Shown here: one piece after another, positions 23,639-30,090 of the stretch
How the letters are laid out: each line of letters opens with the position of its first letter
Position numbering within the stretch: position 1 is the stretch's first letter
Source: a virus
Direction: 5' to 3' (one strand)
Virus record (IMG/VR): IMGVR_UViG_3300048592_000358
Span: 1 to 32,299 of that record
Length of the DNA: 32,299 bases
Position numbers and translations under genes: made by a program
The notes under the pieces: model-generated
Told to the model about the DNA's origin: nothing
Databases searched by the model: none
What the model saw: only the letters and a program-made list of their open reading frames with translations

Positions 23639-23947
23639 TCACAGCCTCCGGCGCGGGGCGGATAGGCCCTCGATGTCGATGCCCCCGCGCAGGTAATCCT
23701 CGCCACGTTCGGTCAGACGCACGCCCATGGCATTGGTGTGCAGTGGCTCCAGCGCCACCAGCCCGGCCCGCTCCAGAAATGCCAGATCACCCTCCACCTG
23801 CTCGATGTCGAGGTTCTGCAAGCTGGCCGCATACAGCGCGGTCTTGAGTGTGGTGGACGTGGTGATGCCGCCGGGTCGAGCTGCGGTTTCGCGCAACAGG
23901 ATCAATCGACGATCTTCGATCAAGGTGCGGGCAAAGGATTTCGTCAT
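23639..23947 (-). CDS. Mu gp26-like small winged-helix protein
   Basis: A 102-aa protein (IEDRRLILLRETAARPGGITTSTTLKTAL...VEGDLAFLERAGLVAL...LTERGEDYLRGG). It has the layout of a winged helix and resembles the small phage family called VpaChn25_0724 found upstream of gp27. It may be a packaging accessory. The start overlaps the DUF2730 stop (ATGA). Confidence 0.75.
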   Translation of the reverse strand: MTKSFARTLIEDRRLILLRETAARPGGITTSTTLKTALYAASLQNLDIEQVEGDLAFLERAGLVALEPLHTNAMGVRLTERGEDYLRGGIDIEGLSAPRRRL

Positions 23948-24222
23948 GGCAGAGTCCTCAAAAAGTCCTGGATGCTCAGCACGGCCTCTTGCGTGCTCTT
24001 GCTGCGCTCGATCAGCGCAGACAGTTGTTCGCTTTGCTGTTGCTGGCGCGCGCGGATGTCGTCGATGCCGATCAGCTGCACCTCGATCACCGACAGGCGC
24101 CGGTCGATGCGGTTGGTGTGGTCGCGCGTGGTCTCGTGCCGGTGCCAGATCATCAGGATCAAGCCGGTATGGGCCAGCACCAGGCCGAGCGACACCACGG
24201 CCAGCAGGGGAATCAGGTCCAT
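23944..24222 (-). CDS. Membrane-anchored coiled-coil protein, Mu gp25 / DUF2730 type
   Basis: A 92-aa protein. One N-terminal helix (IPLLAVVSLGLVLAHTGLILMIW) is followed by a charged coiled-coil-like region (IDRRLSVIEVQL...QQQQSEQLSALIERSKSTQ). It matches the DUF2730 design found just before gp26/gp27. The ATG at 24222 has AAGGAG five bases upstream. Function in Mu is not known. Confidence 0.7.
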   Translation of the reverse strand: MDLIPLLAVVSLGLVLAHTGLILMIWHRHETTRDHTNRIDRRLSVIEVQLIGIDDIRARQQQQSEQLSALIERSKSTQEAVLSIQDFLRTLP

Positions 24223-24236
24223 CGGCACTCCTTGGG

Positions 24237-24473
24237 TTACAGCCATCCAGCGACCTCCGCCATCATTTGGCATTCGAAACACCGGCGCGCATGGGGCGCG
24301 GCCGCCAGACGTTCGGCAGGCACCGGCATGCCGCAGTCGAGGCAGTCGCGTGGTGCGCCGGCCGGCAAGGCCGGATCGATCTCATCGCGCAACACGGCCG
24401 CACGGTGCGCTGCCAAGGCGCGTTCGATGTGCGCATCGATCTCGGCATCGGACAGGTCAGCCAGATCAGCCAT
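24237..24473 (-). CDS. TraR/DksA-type zinc-finger protein
   Basis: A 78-aa protein with a C4 zinc finger: CLDCG, then 17 residues to CFEC (C-x2-C-x17-C-x2-C). A helical N-terminus starts ADLADLSDAEIDAHIERAL. Small TraR-like proteins bind the RNA polymerase secondary channel and reprogram promoters; phages often carry them in late operons. The ATG at 24473 has GGGAG eight bases upstream and overlaps the previous stop by eight bases. Confidence 0.85.
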   Translation of the reverse strand: MADLADLSDAEIDAHIERALAAHRAAVLRDEIDPALPAGAPRDCLDCGMPVPAERLAAAPHARRCFECQMMAEVAGWL

Positions 24474-24729
24474 GGCTGAATCTCCCAGGCTCATCGGCCA
24501 GCAAGGCTTCCAGATCGGTGATCACCATCGTCAGAACCACCGCCTGCAAATGCGAAGCGCGACGGAACGCGATGGATGTTTCAGTATCCGACTGCCTTTT
24601 CTCCAACTGCGCACGACGGTTCGCGTAGTCGCGCAACAGGGGCAGCAAGCTGGCCGCCGGCACAGCCTGGCCCGGCGACACCTTCAGCCGCAGCGGCCGC
24701 GCAGTAGCTTTGGTGGACGGCGCGCTCAT
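24466..24729 (-). CDS. Small hypothetical protein after the spanins
   Basis: An 87-aa protein, start overlapping the i-spanin stop (ATGA). Largely helical (LLRDYANRRAQLEKRQSDTETSIAFRRASHL) with a basic N-terminus (STKATARPLRLKV). Its first 149 nt also encode the end of the outer-membrane spanin in another frame. Not recognised. Confidence 0.65.
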   Translation of the reverse strand: MSAPSTKATARPLRLKVSPGQAVPAASLLPLLRDYANRRAQLEKRQSDTETSIAFRRASHLQAVVLTMVITDLEALLADEPGRFSHG

Positions 24730-25054
24730 GGTCGGCGTGCGCCTCCATCAATCGCAGCATCCGGCAGCGGCAGCGGTGGTACTGCTCGGCGGCCGCCAGA
24801 TAGTTGCGGATCAGTGCCGGAAGGCTGTCGCCCGTCAGCGTCGGCAGTGCGACCGGGCACGGCTCCATCAGCGCCTTCGGCAAGGATGGCGGTGGCATCG
24901 GTGGCAGGGTGGGCACCAATGGCGGCCGCGTTCCATGCGAGCACGCCATCAGGCCCAATGCGGCAATCCACCCACTCAGGATGACGCGCCAGCAAACTCT
25001 CGATGTCGGCGCGCTGGCTGGCAAATGCCGCATCGAGCGAAGCAAGGTCATCAT
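24581..25054 (-). CDS. Outer-membrane spanin lipoprotein (Rz1/LysC-like), nested
   Basis: A 157-aa reading frame starting inside the i-spanin gene, in a different frame. A signal peptide ends in the lipobox LMAC (Cys about residue 38 from the ATG at 25054; ATG 25051 is an equal choice, both after GAGGG). Next comes a Pro-rich stretch (RPPLVPTLPPMPPPSLP) and then CPVALPTLTGDSLPALI...YHRCRCRM, the arrangement of P2 LysC-type o-spanins. It would pair with the i-spanin to fuse the two membranes at lysis. The frame runs 145 nt past the i-spanin stop into the next gene, giving a longer tail than usual. Confidence 0.75.
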   Translation of the reverse strand: MMTLLRSMRHLPASAPTSRVCWRVILSGWIAALGLMACSHGTRPPLVPTLPPMPPPSLPKALMEPCPVALPTLTGDSLPALIRNYLAAAEQYHRCRCRMLRLMEAHADHERAVHQSYCAAAAAEGVAGPGCAGGQLAAPVARLREPSCAVGEKAVGY

Positions 25055-25313
25055 GCAAACCCTCGGCGGTAGTCTCAAAACGAATCTGTGCGCTGCGGAA
25101 ATCCTGCGCCACGGCCAAGCCACGTCGCCGCAACTCCAGCGAGGCGGCATCAAGCGCATCCACATGGCGGCGCAGGTCGTCGCGCTCGATCTGCGCATCG
25201 CGCCCGCTGCGCCATTCCGAACCCACCCAGGCGCCCACGGCAAAGGCAGCCACCGCCATCACCAGCAGCGCAGCCAGCGCAGGGCCGAGTGGCAAGGTGC
25301 CAGGCAGCGTCAT
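24726..25313 (-). CDS. Inner-membrane spanin (Rz-like)
   Basis: A 195-aa protein with one N-terminal transmembrane helix (about residues 10-30, PALAALLVMAVAAFAVGAWVG) and then a periplasmic helical region (DDLRRHVDALDAASLELRRRG...IRFETTAEGLHDDLASLDAAF). This is the i-spanin layout. It bridges to the lipoprotein spanin encoded within it. It starts in the endolysin stop (ATGA). The C-terminal third is Gly/Asp/Pro-rich, probably shaped by the need to encode the o-spanin in the other frame. Confidence 0.75.
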   Translation of the reverse strand: MTLPGTLPLGPALAALLVMAVAAFAVGAWVGSEWRSGRDAQIERDDLRRHVDALDAASLELRRRGLAVAQDFRSAQIRFETTAEGLHDDLASLDAAFASQRADIESLLARHPEWVDCRIGPDGVLAWNAAAIGAHPATDATAILAEGADGAVPGRTADADGRQPSGTDPQLSGGRRAVPPLPLPDAAIDGGARRP

Positions 25314-25999
25314 GGCGTCACCTCACAAGCCGGCGCCCCCGACCACCCAGCCGCGTGATAGGCCGGTTCCAGCTTCAACAGGATGCGTTCCACGTAACTG
25401 CGATTTTCGCGCTTGGCCCAGCCGGCGCGGGCGGTGTAATGCTCCACCTGACCAAACCACACATCATCCTCTGCGCCCTGCGCGGCCGCGCGCTTGCGGT
25501 CGCGCCGCAGCCAGCCCTCGCCGCCGTTGTAGGCCGACAGGCCAAACGCCCAGGTGTCGCACTCGGTCGCGCCGGGATTGCGCGTGGTCAGCCAATGGTC
25601 GTAGATCACCATGGCGCGCACCGCTTGCACCGGGTCCCATGGATCAAACCCGCCCAACTTGTCGGGGAACTTGGCGGCAATCCATTCGGCGGTGGCCGGG
25701 GTGAATTGCGCCATGCCGTGCGCGTACTGACTGGCCGCCTTGGGCCGCCACAACGATTCGGCATGAATCTGTGCCGCAATGCGCGCCGTCGGCGCAGCAA
25801 TGCCCCACACCTCGGCCGCTTCACGCTCCACCATCAGGCGGTGCAGGGGCGCAACTACGGGCATGGCCGGCGCGGCCTCGGCCGCGCGGGCCGCACAAGC
25901 TGGAAACAACCCACCCAGCACCCCAGCCACCAGCAACGCGCACCCGCAAATGCGGATCGCGGATGGTCCAAGTACGGCATGCAGCGCGCGACGGATCAT
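25310..25999 (-). CDS. Endolysin: secreted lytic transglycosylase (SLT fold)
   Basis: A 229-aa protein. Residues about 1-42 are a signal sequence (IRRALHAVL...CALLVAGVLGGLF...AARA-A). The SLT domain follows: AQIHAESLW places the catalytic Glu at 81, with GMAQFTP at about 95-101 and SAYNGG at 155-160. It cuts the glycan strand of peptidoglycan. A signal peptide means it can be exported by the host Sec pathway, with the holin triggering or timing lysis. The Cys in FPAC is not a convincing lipobox. Start overlaps the holin stop (ATGA). Confidence 0.9.
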   Translation of the reverse strand: MIRRALHAVLGPSAIRICGCALLVAGVLGGLFPACAARAAEAAPAMPVVAPLHRLMVEREAAEVWGIAAPTARIAAQIHAESLWRPKAASQYAHGMAQFTPATAEWIAAKFPDKLGGFDPWDPVQAVRAMVIYDHWLTTRNPGATECDTWAFGLSAYNGGEGWLRRDRKRAAAQGAEDDVWFGQVEHYTARAGWAKRENRSYVERILLKLEPAYHAAGWSGAPACEVTP

Positions 26000-26301
26000 G
26001 GCGCAAACGCCGCCGCGATGATGGCCGCTGCCATCAGGGTGACGCGCCGGGTGTAGGCCATGGCGCGCTCGATGCCTTCGAGCTGGGCCACATGCGGATC
26101 ATCCCACGTGTGAAACAGCGCCACGCCGATCAGGGCCGACGCAATGATCTTGGCGCCCAGCCACGCGCCCACCAGCAGCTTCATTGGATTCGCCAGCGCC
26201 ACAACGCCGATCAGCACCAGCGCCAGCAACACCCACGCGGCACGATCACGGTGGCCAAACAGCCAGTTCGAAAGGGATTTGATTCGGGTTCGAAGATCCA
26301 T
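25996..26301 (-). CDS. Putative holin
   Basis: A 101-aa protein with a basic N-terminus (MDLRTRIKSLSNWLFGHRD) and about three hydrophobic helices (about 22-40, 42-62, 83-101). The ATG at 26301 has GGAG six bases upstream; a TTG further up is rejected. It directly precedes the endolysin with an ATGA overlap, which is the main argument for a holin. First gene of the late block. Confidence 0.75.
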   Translation of the reverse strand: MDLRTRIKSLSNWLFGHRDRAAWVLLALVLIGVVALANPMKLLVGAWLGAKIIASALIGVALFHTWDDPHVAQLEGIERAMAYTRRVTLMAAAIIAAAFAP

Positions 26302-26316
26302 TGCACGCTCCGCTGA

Positions 26317-26360
26317 CAAAAGAACCCGGCGACGGCGGAGGGGAGTCGCCGCCGCCGGGT
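26317..26360 (-). terminator. Intrinsic terminator in the leader of the lysis operon
   Basis: A 14-bp stem with one mismatch (26324-26337 with 26347-26360) is followed on the minus strand by TTCTTTTGT. It lies only 16 nt before the holin ATG, so it would stop transcripts before they reach the lysis genes unless it is bypassed. Confidence 0.65.
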
Positions 26361-26428
26361 GCCCTGTGCGTGCGATGGGAAGGGGTCACCGCACACGCAC
26401 CCAGCTTGCGCGCGCGCGGCGGTTTGAA

Positions 26429-26448
26429 GGTAAGGAAGCCCTCCCCCG
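26429..26448 (-). promoter_or_regulatory. 20-nt element, copy 1 (after mor, before lysis operon)
   Basis: On the minus strand it reads CGGGGGAGGGCTTCCTTACC and matches 18109-18128 in 19 of 20 bases. It begins immediately after the U-tract of the mor terminator and lies 128 nt before the holin ATG. Between it and the leader terminator is a further dyad (GTGCGTG...CACGCAC, about 26361-26405). Candidate activator site, promoter part or RNA element. Confidence 0.55.
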
Positions 26449-26451
26449 AAA

Positions 26452-26475
26452 CAAAAGCCCCGCCGAAGCGGGGCT
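26452..26475 (-). terminator. Intrinsic terminator of the early operon
   Basis: AGCCCCGC-TTCG-GCGGGGCT (26475-26456 on the minus strand) is a perfect 8-bp stem with a stable TTCG tetraloop, followed by TTTTGTTT. It stands 24 nt after the mor stop. Confidence 0.85.
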
Positions 26476-26499
26476 GGGTTGGGCTGGTGTGGCAGGCGA

Positions 26500-26931
26500 T
26501 TACGCCTCGCCCTCATCCTCTGGGAACAGCCATCCTTGCATCTTCGCGCGACGCAACAGGGTTTGCTCCCGCACGATCTGAGCGATTCGGCGTGGCGTCA
26601 CCTTGTATTGCCGCGCCAACAGCTCGTAATTGCCGCTGCGCGCCGCGTGGAAAATTTCGTCGTACATCAGCGCCCGCTTGAGGTCTTCGCCGGCGGGCAA
26701 GTACAGGTTGCGCCCGCCCACATAGAACGCCTGCGCCGCCACCACGGCCCGCGCCAGCACCTCGGCGCGCTCGGGCTTGACGTTGGCTCGCACCATCGCC
26801 AGCACGCTCACATCCAGCAAGGCGCGCAACACCGCGGGCCAACGGTTGGTTTCCACCCCACGGCTGACGGTATCGGCCAGGGCTGCGGCATCCTGCATCT
26901 CCAGCTCGAAGGCTTCCGGTTCGTCGTTCAT
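26500..26931 (-). CDS. mor: Mor-family transcription activator
   Basis: A 143-aa protein; Mu Mor is 129 aa. The diagnostic GGRNLYLPAGEDLKRA strand-helix is at residues 72-87, followed by a C-terminal helix-turn-helix (about 100-124: NYELLARQYKVTPRRIAQIV). The ATG at 26931 is inside the previous stop (ATGA); the longer frame overlaps the upstream gene and is rejected. As last gene of the early operon it should switch on the next transcription unit, whose control region follows its terminator. No second Mor/C-type gene is seen, so it may drive both middle and late transcription. Confidence 0.9.
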   Translation of the reverse strand: MNDEPEAFELEMQDAAALADTVSRGVETNRWPAVLRALLDVSVLAMVRANVKPERAEVLARAVVAAQAFYVGGRNLYLPAGEDLKRALMYDEIFHAARSGNYELLARQYKVTPRRIAQIVREQTLLRRAKMQGWLFPEDEGEA

Positions 26932-27512
26932 GCGTTCGGCTCCTGCTTGGCGCGCGCCTCGGCGATATAGGCGTCGCGTTGTTCGGACGTCCACACATCC
27001 AGCGAGTGCATGTGATTGGCATACAGCACCGCATCGGTGAATGGATTGTCGGCAGCGTTCTGCGCGCGTGGCGCATCGCGATGGCGGCCCGCGCGGCGCA
27101 TGTCTTCCTGTTGCCGCTCGGCCTCGGCCTCGTGCTTGTCGGCCAGGGTGAATACCACTTTTCGCAGGTAGTTGTGGCCGCCCAGCGGCAAGCCCGCAGG
27201 CGGCGTGGCCAGCAACTGTTCGATGCCTGCGGCCCACAGTGCGGCCGGCGCTGCGCGCCACACGCCGGCACGCTCATCACTGCACACGCGGCCCGCATCA
27301 ATCAGCGCAATCAATTCCTGCGCGATCTTCACCGCACGCGCCAGCCGCAAACCCTGCTTGGCCGGCTTGAACAGGCGCAGATAGCCGAGCACCGCCCGCC
27401 CCAGCGCCGGGTCCATCGCGGCAAACAAGGCCGCCAAACGCTTGCCATCGCCTTCGATGAACCCGGCCTCGATCGGGAACTCGGTGCCGCAGCAGGGGCA
27501 GTTCAGTTGCAC
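26928..27512 (-). CDS. CPxCG-knuckle early protein, unrecognised
   Basis: A 194-aa protein using GTG at 27512, directly after the GemA stop (TAAGTG). It begins MQLNCPCCGTEF, a single CPxCG knuckle (Cys 5, Cys 8) with no clear second pair, then helices (DPALGRAVLGYLRLFKP, IAQELIALIDAG) and a charged C-terminus. Similar proteins occur next to GemA and Mor in Mu-like phages, but I do not know a function. Confidence 0.75.
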   Translation of the reverse strand: MQLNCPCCGTEFPIEAGFIEGDGKRLAALFAAMDPALGRAVLGYLRLFKPAKQGLRLARAVKIAQELIALIDAGRVCSDERAGVWRAAPAALWAAGIEQLLATPPAGLPLGGHNYLRKVVFTLADKHEAEAERQQEDMRRAGRHRDAPRAQNAADNPFTDAVLYANHMHSLDVWTSEQRDAYIAEARAKQEPNA

Positions 27513-27947
27513 TTACGCCCTCGCCACATGCCGACGGCGGTCGTATTCCAGCGCCGCCACCACCTTGCGCAGCACCTCATCGGAGCAGAACTCCAGCCGC
27601 TCGCCACCGCCCAGCTTTTTGCCGAGCGCGTGGCCATAGGCCCACGGCTTGCGGCCCGTGGCCAGCAACGCGCCGATCTTGCGCAGCAGCGGCTTGTCGT
27701 TGACGTTGCGCGGTCGGTCGGCGCGCACATCGAACGCGCGCCCTTGGCTGCGATTGAGGTGCGCCAGCACCGCGGCCAGTTGCACATCCGTCATGGCCGC
27801 GCAGCTTTCACACGCCGGCCCATGCTCGCCGGAAACCCGCACCTGCATCGCACGGCGCGCTTCTTCGTCCATGCCCAGCTTGGTGGCTGCGGCGTGGATG
27901 GCGGCAATCACACGGCGGCGGCTGAAGGGTGCGGCCGACGCACTCAT
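27513..27947 (-). CDS. gemA: GemA regulatory protein (Mu gp16-like)
   Basis: A 144-aa protein. IAAIHAAATKLGMDEEARRAM, LAAVLAHLNR, then KPLLRKIGALLA and GGERLEFCSDEVLRKVVAAL match the GemA/DUF1018 family. In Mu, GemA influences host gene expression and DNA supercoiling. The ATG at 27947 overlaps the Gam stop (ATGA) with AGGAG eight bases upstream; a GTG nine bases earlier overlaps that site and is rejected. Confidence 0.85.
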   Translation of the reverse strand: MSASAAPFSRRRVIAAIHAAATKLGMDEEARRAMQVRVSGEHGPACESCAAMTDVQLAAVLAHLNRSQGRAFDVRADRPRNVNDKPLLRKIGALLATGRKPWAYGHALGKKLGGGERLEFCSDEVLRKVVAALEYDRRRHVARA

Positions 27948-28474
27948 GCCACACACTCCTGCACCGCAAACCCATCATCGCCCTGCAAGGCCTGAATGAG
28001 CTTGTCCAGATCGCCATCGGTGGCCGCCAGCACGATCACATCGCCCGTGTTCAGCACGTTGACACCGAGCTTCTTGAGCGTACCCACATCGAGATTCTGC
28101 AAAGCCTTCTTGATCGGCTTTTCCGTCACCTTCACCAGGGCTTCAACCTGTTGCGGCAGGTGCTTGTGAATCAGCTTGATCGTGGCCGCTTCATCGGCAA
28201 TGTCCAGCCCGCCGCGCCCCTTCTGGTAGCCCACTCGGATGCCGTGCAATACCCGCGTGCGCGGCTCCGTGAACAAGCTCGGCGCGGCCTCGATGGCGGC
28301 GCGCAGTTCGTCCTCAGCCCGCTTGTGGGCGCGCAGCGCATCAAGGATGCCAGCACGGTGCTGCTCGCGCATCACCGTGATTTCAGCATCGAGCGCGTGG
28401 ATTGCGGCCGCAAGGTCATCACGGCAGGCGGCGTAGTAGCGGGTGCGTTCTTCGATTTCGGTCATGTCGGTCAC
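27944..28474 (-). CDS. gam: Host-nuclease inhibitor Gam
   Basis: A 176-aa protein (Mu Gam about 174 aa) that binds DNA double-strand ends as a Ku-like dimer and blocks RecBCD-type exonucleases. The long N-terminal helices (IEERTRYYAACRDDL...ITVMREQHRAGI), PSLFTEPRTRVLHGIRVGYQKGRGGLDI and EALVKVTEKPIKKALQNLD are family features. GTG at 28474 has GGAGG eight bases upstream; ATG at 28465 is possible but too far from it. Confidence 0.9.
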   Translation of the reverse strand: MTDMTEIEERTRYYAACRDDLAAAIHALDAEITVMREQHRAGILDALRAHKRAEDELRAAIEAAPSLFTEPRTRVLHGIRVGYQKGRGGLDIADEAATIKLIHKHLPQQVEALVKVTEKPIKKALQNLDVGTLKKLGVNVLNTGDVIVLAATDGDLDKLIQALQGDDGFAVQECVA

Positions 28475-28477
28475 GGG

Positions 28478-28738
28478 TCAATCCTCCGGGTTGGCGGCTG
28501 CAAACCGCATGTCTTGGGCAATGTCGGAAAACTTTTCGGCGATGCACGGCGCAAGCTCTGGCCGGTGTAGGTCAAACCATGCGGCGCGCAAGGTCTCCGC
28601 CGTTTGGCGTGAGCATCCAAACCGGCGCACCACCTCGTCGGTGCTGGGCGCTCGCGTCATCGCGTCCGCCCACAAGGCAAACGCCATCGCGCGACGCAAC
28701 ACGCGCCCTGATTGGCCTCGGCGGCTCATGTTGCCCAT
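28478..28738 (-). CDS. Small helix-turn-helix early protein
   Basis: An 86-aa protein. ATG at 28738 has GGAGG five bases upstream; ATG 28729 overlaps the previous stop but is farther from it. Residues about 15-60 look like a helix-turn-helix (RAPSTDEVVRRFGCSRQTAETLRAAW). Probably a DNA-binding regulator or replication accessory; not assigned to a named family. Confidence 0.7.
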   Translation of the reverse strand: MGNMSRRGQSGRVLRRAMAFALWADAMTRAPSTDEVVRRFGCSRQTAETLRAAWFDLHRPELAPCIAEKFSDIAQDMRFAAANPED

Positions 28739-29040
28739 GACAGCCTCCGATGCGCATCGCTGGGCCCGATGACCTCCCACTCCACTTTTGCGCCGTGGCA
28801 CACCGCCACGTACACCGTGCGCGTGGCGCCATGTTGGGTAACGCGCTTGTGCAGCGCGCCGCGCAACCAGCAGCGCACCGGCGGCGGGTCAATGCGGATG
28901 ATCGGCCTGCGGCCGCGCAGCTCGATCTCGCGCACCACGCACCCCATGTCATCGAGGTGGAACACCGCATCCATGGCCGACTTGGCCGCGTCAATGAAAT
29001 AGGCATTGCCCAGGGCAAGGCTGGCCTTGGTGGTGTTCAT
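28726..29040 (-). CDS. Small early protein, unrecognised
   Basis: A 104-aa protein. The ATG at 29040 lies in the stop of gene B (ATGA); the longer frame is rejected because it runs inside B. Contains GNAYFIDAAKSAMDAVFHLDD, a beta-like IELRGRRPIIRIDPPP stretch and a basic middle. Overlaps the next gene by 13 nt. No function recognised. Confidence 0.65.
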   Translation of the reverse strand: MNTTKASLALGNAYFIDAAKSAMDAVFHLDDMGCVVREIELRGRRPIIRIDPPPVRCWLRGALHKRVTQHGATRTVYVAVCHGAKVEWEVIGPSDAHRRLSWAT

Positions 29041-30008
29041 TCCGCACCTCCCAATTCGCGCCATGCCGCTTTCACGTCGGCGCCGTTGATCGTGCGCCCC
29101 TCGGCCGCCGCGTGCATCGCAGCCAGCCGCAGGGTTTTGGATACCCCGCGCAGCGCGCCGGGCTTGCTCGCAATGCCCATCAGCGCCGGCCGGCATTCTT
29201 CGCCCGCGTTCCAGGCGTCGGCCAGGGCCTTCACATCCTCCGAAGCTGGCCGCACCAGCCGCACCCTTTTCCCGATGCGTGAAAACAACCGATCCAAATA
29301 CGCCGCACGGTTGCCGCCCGTCATGCGTGCATACACCTGTTCATTGCCAACCAGGGCGATACCGATGCCGGTGGCATCATGGATGCCGCGCACCTGGTCG
29401 AGCGCCGCCACCGTCAGGTGCTGCGCCTCATCGATTACCAGCAGCCCGCCCGTGCCAGTCACGCGCTTGCACACCGCGCGATGCAGACGCGCTGCGCTAC
29501 CCACCGCGCCACCCGCCGACACCGCATCGGCCACTTCCTCCAGCGCCATCACCACGCCCGCCGAAGCCGGGGTGATCGTGGCGTGCCACACGTTCGGCGC
29601 CATCCTCTCAAACTGGCGGATGCTGGTGGTTTTGCTCATGCCTGCGCCGCCGTAGATCACCGCAATGTCACCAGCCACCTGCGCGTAGCGCAGCGCGGCG
29701 ATGATGCGCAGCGTGCTGGGAGTTTCGATATAGTCCGGCGCCGCCGGCATGGCTCCGGCGCTGGCGCGCTTGGCCTGCTCACTGTCGAACCAGCGCAGCA
29801 CCTTGGCCTCCACCGCCGCGTTGTCGCCGGCGTAGGTGCCCGATAGCCACTGACTCAGTGAGGCGGCGCTGATGCCCGCCTCACGCGCAATCCGCACCTG
29901 ACTGAGTGCGCGGTTTGCCTCCATCATCGCCCGCAGCTCAAGCCGCAGGTCCGGCGTGTAATCCACCGATGCCGTACTGGGCATCGAATCATCGTTGCTG
30001 TTGTCCAT
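29037..30008 (-). CDS. Transposition target-selection ATPase (MuB-like)
   Basis: A 323-aa AAA+ protein (MuB 312 aa). The N-terminal helix-turn-helix is at about 36-58 (QVRIAREAGISAASLSQWLSG), Walker A at 120-127 (GGAGMSKT) and Walker B at 191-195 (VIDEA followed by QHL). It would coat target DNA, stimulate transposase A and give target immunity. The ATG at 30008 is chosen for its GGAAGGAA ribosome-binding sequence; the longer frame overlaps gene A. Separated from A by 82 nt containing a hairpin. Confidence 0.9.
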   Translation of the reverse strand: MDNSNDDSMPSTASVDYTPDLRLELRAMMEANRALSQVRIAREAGISAASLSQWLSGTYAGDNAAVEAKVLRWFDSEQAKRASAGAMPAAPDYIETPSTLRIIAALRYAQVAGDIAVIYGGAGMSKTTSIRQFERMAPNVWHATITPASAGVVMALEEVADAVSAGGAVGSAARLHRAVCKRVTGTGGLLVIDEAQHLTVAALDQVRGIHDATGIGIALVGNEQVYARMTGGNRAAYLDRLFSRIGKRVRLVRPASEDVKALADAWNAGEECRPALMGIASKPGALRGVSKTLRLAAMHAAAEGRTINGADVKAAWRELGGAE

Positions 30009-30051
30009 GTAACATTCCTTCCGCAGTGAGGGGTGTTTGTTGCTTGCTGCT

Positions 30052-30081
30052 GGCCCGTGGTGGTTGCCGCCACCTCGGGCC
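30052..30081 (-). promoter_or_regulatory. Hairpin between transposase genes A and B
   Basis: GGCCCG-T-GGTGG (30052-30063) pairs with CCACC-T-CGGGCC (30070-30081): 11 paired bases with one mismatch and a 6-nt loop. There is no U-tract. It may set the A:B expression ratio or protect the mRNA. Confidence 0.45.
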
Positions 30082-30090
30082 GTCTTGCTC

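Noticed and set aside
25880-25999. Lipoprotein signal on the transglycosylase
   Set aside because: The Cys context (FPAC) does not fit a lipobox; an ordinary signal sequence ending near AARA is more likely.
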